Source: Maylandia zebra (taxonomy: Eukaryota > Chordata > Actinopteri > Cichliformes > Cichlidae). From it: a stretch of DNA of 64,000 bases. Of the stretch, positions 59,930 to 64,000 are shown piece by piece. The stretch lies in assembly GCF_041146795.1 (NCBI RefSeq), contig NC_135168.1, positions 12,123,131 to 12,187,130 of the forward strand, read 5' to 3'. The notes below the pieces were generated by a model. The model was not told the origin of the DNA. It did no database searches and saw only the letters and a program-made list of their open reading frames with translations. Every line of letters begins with the position of its first letter. Position 1 is the first letter of the stretch. The position numbers and the translations under genes were made by a program.

Positions 59930-62265
59930 TGCTCCGCTAAGGATTTGTGTGACCATGATGGAGACTCTGATAAGCTAATGCTGCTAAGCTAATGCTGTTT
60001 ATGGGCCCTGTTAGAATCAATATTTCATTCTCATTCTGTTGTTTGAGAACAATATTAACGTTTCACATCATTATAACACAAGAGAAAAGGGTATTGGCAT
60101 TAGCTACTAGTGCTTATTCACCTCAAATTACCTTTAGCTGCTAATGGCAGCCTACTTAGCATTAACTCCTCACTAATATAATGCTAATTTACATCAAATT
60201 AGCATTAACTGCTCATATTGTTATAAGGAAAGAGAAAACGGTATTAGCATTTGCTGCTAATAATTATTCACCCCTAATTAGAATAAGCCGCTAAAAGCAG
60301 CCAACTTAGCATTAATTCCTCACTTTGTTGTTACCCAACGGAAAAGAGTATTAGTATTAGCTACTATCATTTTTAATAAGTAAGAGAAAACAGTATTAGC
60401 AGTAGCGCATAATGCTAATTCACGTCAACGTAGTATTAGTTAATAATGGCAGCCTACTTAGCATTAACTGCTTACTAATATAATGCTAATTCGCATCAAA
60501 TTAGCATTAGCTGCTCAAGTTGTTATAAGGAAAAAGAGAAAACGGTATTAGTATTAGCTGCTAATAATTATTCACCCCTAATTAGAGTTAGCCCCTAATG
60601 GCAGTCTACTTAGCATTAACTCCTGACATTGTTATAATGCAGGGGAAAAGAGTTACCATTATCGGATAATGCTAATTCTCATCAAATTAGCATTAGTTAA
60701 TAACGGTAGACTTCATATCATTAGCTGCTGTCATTCTTACAAAGCAAACAGTATGAGCATTAGCTGTTAATCCTTTTTCATCTAAAATTAGAATTAGCCA
60801 CTAATGGCGTATTGTTAAAAAGTAAGAAAAAACATTGTTAGCATAAGCGGATAATGCTAATTCATCTCAAATTAGTATTAGCTAATAATGGCACCTGCTT
60901 AGCATTAGCTGGTCACATTGTTATAAGGCAAGAAAATATGGTATTAGCATTAGCTGCCAATTTCTATTTACCTAAAATTAGCATTAGCCACTAATGGTAG
61001 CCTATAGCAAAAACTTCTTAATGCTAAATGAAGTTAATTAATGCTAAGTAGGTTTAACTGAAATTAAAGTAGTGTTAGCATTAGCTGCTGATATTGTTAA
61101 AAGGTAAGATAAAACATTGCTAGCAGCAGCGGATAATGCTAACACACATAATAATTAGCATTACCTAATAATGGCAGCCTTCTTAGCATTAGCTGCTCAT
61201 ATTGTTATAATGCAAGGGAAAAGAGTTGGCAAAAACAGTGTTAGCATTAGTGGATAATGCTAATTCACCTAAATTAGCATTAGCTAATAATGGCTACGTA
61301 CTTAGCATTACCTACTAATATTGATATAAAGCAAGAAAATATGGTATTAGCATTAGCTTCTAATGCTTTCTCATCTAAAATTAGAATTAGCCACTAATGG
61401 CATCCTATTTAGCATTAACTCTTCACATCGCAAGGGAAAAATTAGAATTCAATAAATAAAAAAAAGTGTTCACATTAGCTACTTGTATTGTTAAAAAGTA
61501 AGAAAAAACATTGTTAGCATAAGGGGATAATGCTAATTCACCTCAAATTAGTATTAGCTAATAACGGCAACCTACATAGCATTAGCTGGTCACATTGTTA
61601 TAAAGCAAGAAAATATGGTATTAGCATTATCTGCCAATTCCTATTCACCTAAAATTAGCATTACCTGCTAATGGCAGTCTACTTAGCATTAACTCCTCAC
61701 TAATGTGATGCTAATTCACATTAAATTAGCTTTAGCATTAGCTGCTAGCATCAGCCTACCTAGCACTAGCTGCTCACATTGTTAAAAGGGAAGAGAATAC
61801 GATATTAGCATTAGCTGGTAATATTTATTCACCCCTAATTAGAATTAGCCACTAATGGCAGCATACTTAGCGTTAACTCCTCACATCGTTGTAATGCAAA
61901 TGAGGCTAACTTGCATTAAATTAGACTGCTGTTATTAGCTAATGCTATTTAGCAGTAGCTGCTCACATTGTTATAAAGCAAAGGAAAACGATATGAGCAT
62001 TAGGTTCTAATGCGTATTTGCCTTAAATTAGACGTAGGTGCTAATGGCAGCCTACTTAGCATTAGCAGCTCAGATGTTATAATGCTAGGAAAAAGAGTGT
62101 TAGCATTAGCCGTTCACATTGTTATAAAGTTAAGGGAAATAGTGTTAGCATTAGCTACTCACATTTTTAAAAAAGTAAGTGTTAGCATTAGTGCATAATG
62201 CTAATTCATGTCAAATTAGCATTAGTTAATAACGGCAGCCTATTTAGCATTAGCAGATAATGTTG
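59930..62265. repeat. Degenerate satellite-like array of GCTAA/TTAGC units
   Basis: Over about 2.3 kb the words TTAGCATTAGCTGCT, ATAATGCTAATTCACCT, CACATTGTTATAA and GGCAGCCTACTTAGCATTA recur in a fairly constant order at intervals of roughly 80-190 bp. ATTAGC and its reverse complement GCTAAT alternate densely, so either strand can form many short hairpins. There is no coding. Edges are gradual. Confidence 0.85.
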
Positions 62266-62372
62266 ACCTTGGCCCACTGGAAAAGTTCAGAACTAAAGAT
62301 TTAGGAGTGTTTCTCGATAGCTCTTTCTCATTTGAGAAACAAAGGAATTCTGTTATTACAACCAGCTGTAAG
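62266..62372 (+). mobile_element. L2/Rex-type LINE reverse transcriptase fragment
   Basis: About 35 open codons read LGPLEKFRTKDLGVFLDSSF and then SFEKQRNSVI, the motif after the catalytic core of L2-like reverse transcriptases (xDLGVxxDSxLSFxxH). It directly abuts the satellite array. Confidence 0.65.
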
Positions 62373-62575
62373 GTTTATATTGTTGACTGTCATTTATGCT
62401 TAGAAATATTTACTCATATATGCTTAGAGTTGTATAATCGATTGCATGATGATAGAGGTTCGATCCTTAGTAGTCTGTAAAGACTCTGTGTGCCTTCCAG
62501 AGTGCTCTGGCATGCACACACCACTTGGGGCCATGAGAGAGGTCGTACCCTCTCTTACTGATTTATGGTGTAGGA

Positions 62576-64000
62576 CAGGGGTCTCAAACTCAATTTAGCT
62601 GGGGGCCGCTGCAGGCAGAGTCTGGGTGAGGCTGGGCCGCATTAGGTTTTCCACAAGAAAGGCATGGTTAAAAAATTCCAATGTTCTCAAATCTCTTTAT
62701 TTTTATTTTTTAACACAAAATATGAAAAATAAATAAACAAATTAAGAATTAATAAGAAAATAAATCAATCTGTAATACATAAATAAAATAATAATAAGAT
62801 ATTTTTAGTCAGTGAACTTGTGTGTTTTTTTCAGTCTTCTATATCTGCTGTATTTAGATTGAAATGTCTGTATTAACAGTTCTATAACCTTCTTCTGAAC
62901 ATGAATGGAACACTGTAGAAAATGAACTGTTCTTCTGAACATGGCTTCTCTTGCCTACTCCTTGCTGCTAGAGACCTGGCAGCGTTTCCTCTCGCATAGC
63001 CGAGCCAGATTTGGCCTGAGGGAGGAAGCAGTTGCGACCCTCAGTATGTCTTGAAGATGATCATCCGTAAGTCTGGACCTGTACTTGGACTTATTGAAGT
63101 TCAAAGTGGAGAAGAGCTTTTGGCACAAGTATGTGCTACCAAAAAGGCACATGGTCTGCTTGAACATTCGGGAAAGCCGAGGGAAACTAGGGCTCAATCC
63201 TCTCAAAAATTGTCCAAGCTTGTCTGCTTTTCCACTCACCTCCCTGAACTTTGCTTTGAGTTCAGAGTTGCACTGCAGCTCAATGAGCTCCATTTGAAGC
63301 ACAGAAGGGGCATCTTGCACATCAAAGGAGAAGGGGTCCGCAAAAATGTGAAAGGTGGCTCTGTGTGTCTTGAAGTCAGCAAATCTGTGATCAAATTCCT
63401 CCTGTAGCCTCAAAATGACATCAACATACTCGTCAGCACTGAATGGTGTGCCTGCATCCACGAGTGCCTTGCATGCTGGGAAATGGCAAAGGTTTGTCTG
63501 AGAGAGCTGAGCTTTCCAGAGCGCCAGTTTTGTGGAGAATGCTCTCACGTTGTCATAGGCAGCACTGACAAGTTGCCCCTGGCCTTGTAACGTCTTGTTC
63601 AGTACATTAAGCTCATGTGTCATATCAACAAGAAAAGCTGAGTCCATGAGCCATTTGGGATCAGTTAGCACAGGAACACTAACTCCATCCTTCTCCATGA
63701 AGGCTTCACTTCTGCTCTCAACTCAAAAAGTCTCTTTAATACATTTCCCCTGCTGAGCCAACGTACCTCAGTGAAGTCGAGCACATCCCCATATTCTGAC
63801 TCCATTTCCTCTAAAAAAGCACAGAAGCTTCGGTGCTTTAAGCCCCTGGATCTGATTTGGTTGATGCATTTCACAACAATAGACATCACATTGTCAAACT
63901 TCAGGCATTTGCTGCAAAGGACCTGCTGATGGATGATGCAGTGCAGAGCAATGGCCTCCTCCACGCCTTCCTCTTCCAGTTTGTTTTGTGCCACCAGTCC
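62576..64000 (-). mobile_element. hAT element, 3' part, runs off the window
   Basis: The terminus CAGGGGTCTCAAACTCAATT is at 62576. Between it and the transposase stop is AT-rich non-coding sequence. The coding part continues past the right window edge, so the full length and the other end are unknown. Confidence 0.75.
62955..63994 (-). pseudogene. hAT transposase (GTF2IRD2/ZBED-like), frameshifted, partial
   Basis: Frame 1 (63994-~63710) reads ALHCIIHQQVLCSK, then DFTEVRWLSRGNVLKRLFEL. Frame 2 (~63698-62955) continues with KWLMDSAFLVDMTHELNVLN, then FHIFADPFSFDV, LQMELIELQC and the C-terminal hAT dimerisation motif CLFGSTYLCQKLFSTLN...KSKYRSRLTDDHL, ending KRCQVSSSKE. The parts match hAT transposases related to the domesticated GTF2IRD2/ZBED proteins. 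The frame changes near 63700 through a small indel between FELRAEV and MEKDG, so the copy is disabled unless this is a sequencing error. The N-terminal BED finger and part of the catalytic region lie outside the window. Confidence 0.8.

Overview
The window is vertebrate, almost certainly teleost, nuclear DNA: GT-AG introns, long CA/TG runs, a 174-nt-exon LRR gene of the fish-specific NLR-C class, and fish-type transposons (Tc1/mariner, hAT, piggyBac, L1, L2/Rex-like LINEs, a Penelope-like element, a tRNA-derived SINE). A percomorph such as a cichlid fits, but that is inference. No prokaryotic gene, RNA gene or CRISPR array was seen.

Layout. 1-6.3 kb: a broken minus-strand NLR remnant (one LRR exon and the tail of a NACHT exon), then an L1 3' end with an internally deleted piggyBac element beside it. 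6.36-7.97 kb: two coding exons of a C2H2 zinc-finger gene with 12 fingers. 10.8-19.8 kb: copy A of a 9-kb duplicated block holding three decayed lipocalin (prostaglandin D synthase-like) gene remnants and a LINE tail. 20.1-21.2 kb: a hAT/BED remnant. 21.27-26.94 kb: a 5.7-kb element bounded by roughly 300-340 bp terminal inverted repeats, with no transposase I can recognise. 27.3-28.6 kb: a LINE tail, then an orphan PRY-SPRY (B30.2) exon pair. 28.6-35.4 kb: mostly non-coding, with transposon fragments. 35.46-44.22 kb: copy B of the duplicated block, nearly identical to copy A and in the same orientation. 44.2-59.45 kb: a complete NLR gene. 59.9-62.3 kb: a degenerate satellite-like array built from GCTAA/TTAGC words. 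62.58 kb to the end: the 3' part of a hAT element carrying a frameshifted transposase on the minus strand.

The main intact host gene is the plus-strand NLR. Its exons join in frame to exactly 1001 codons including the stop: short N-terminal peptide-repeat exons, an exon ending at a FISNA/NACHT exon with intact Walker A and B motifs, four LRR exons, and a stop immediately after the last LRR exon, so it has no B30.2 domain. The remnant at 2 kb and the orphan B30.2 exons at 28 kb show that the window lies in an NLR cluster under birth-and-death turnover. The NLR introns are loaded with mobile DNA, including an intact Tc1-like transposon with DD37E spacing and a hAT MITE with a perfect 8-bp target duplication.

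Most worth following: the large inverted-repeat element, the 9-kb direct duplication (real or an assembly artefact), the lipocalin graveyard inside it, and the intact DD37E Tc1 copy. All family calls are by reading; no database search was possible.
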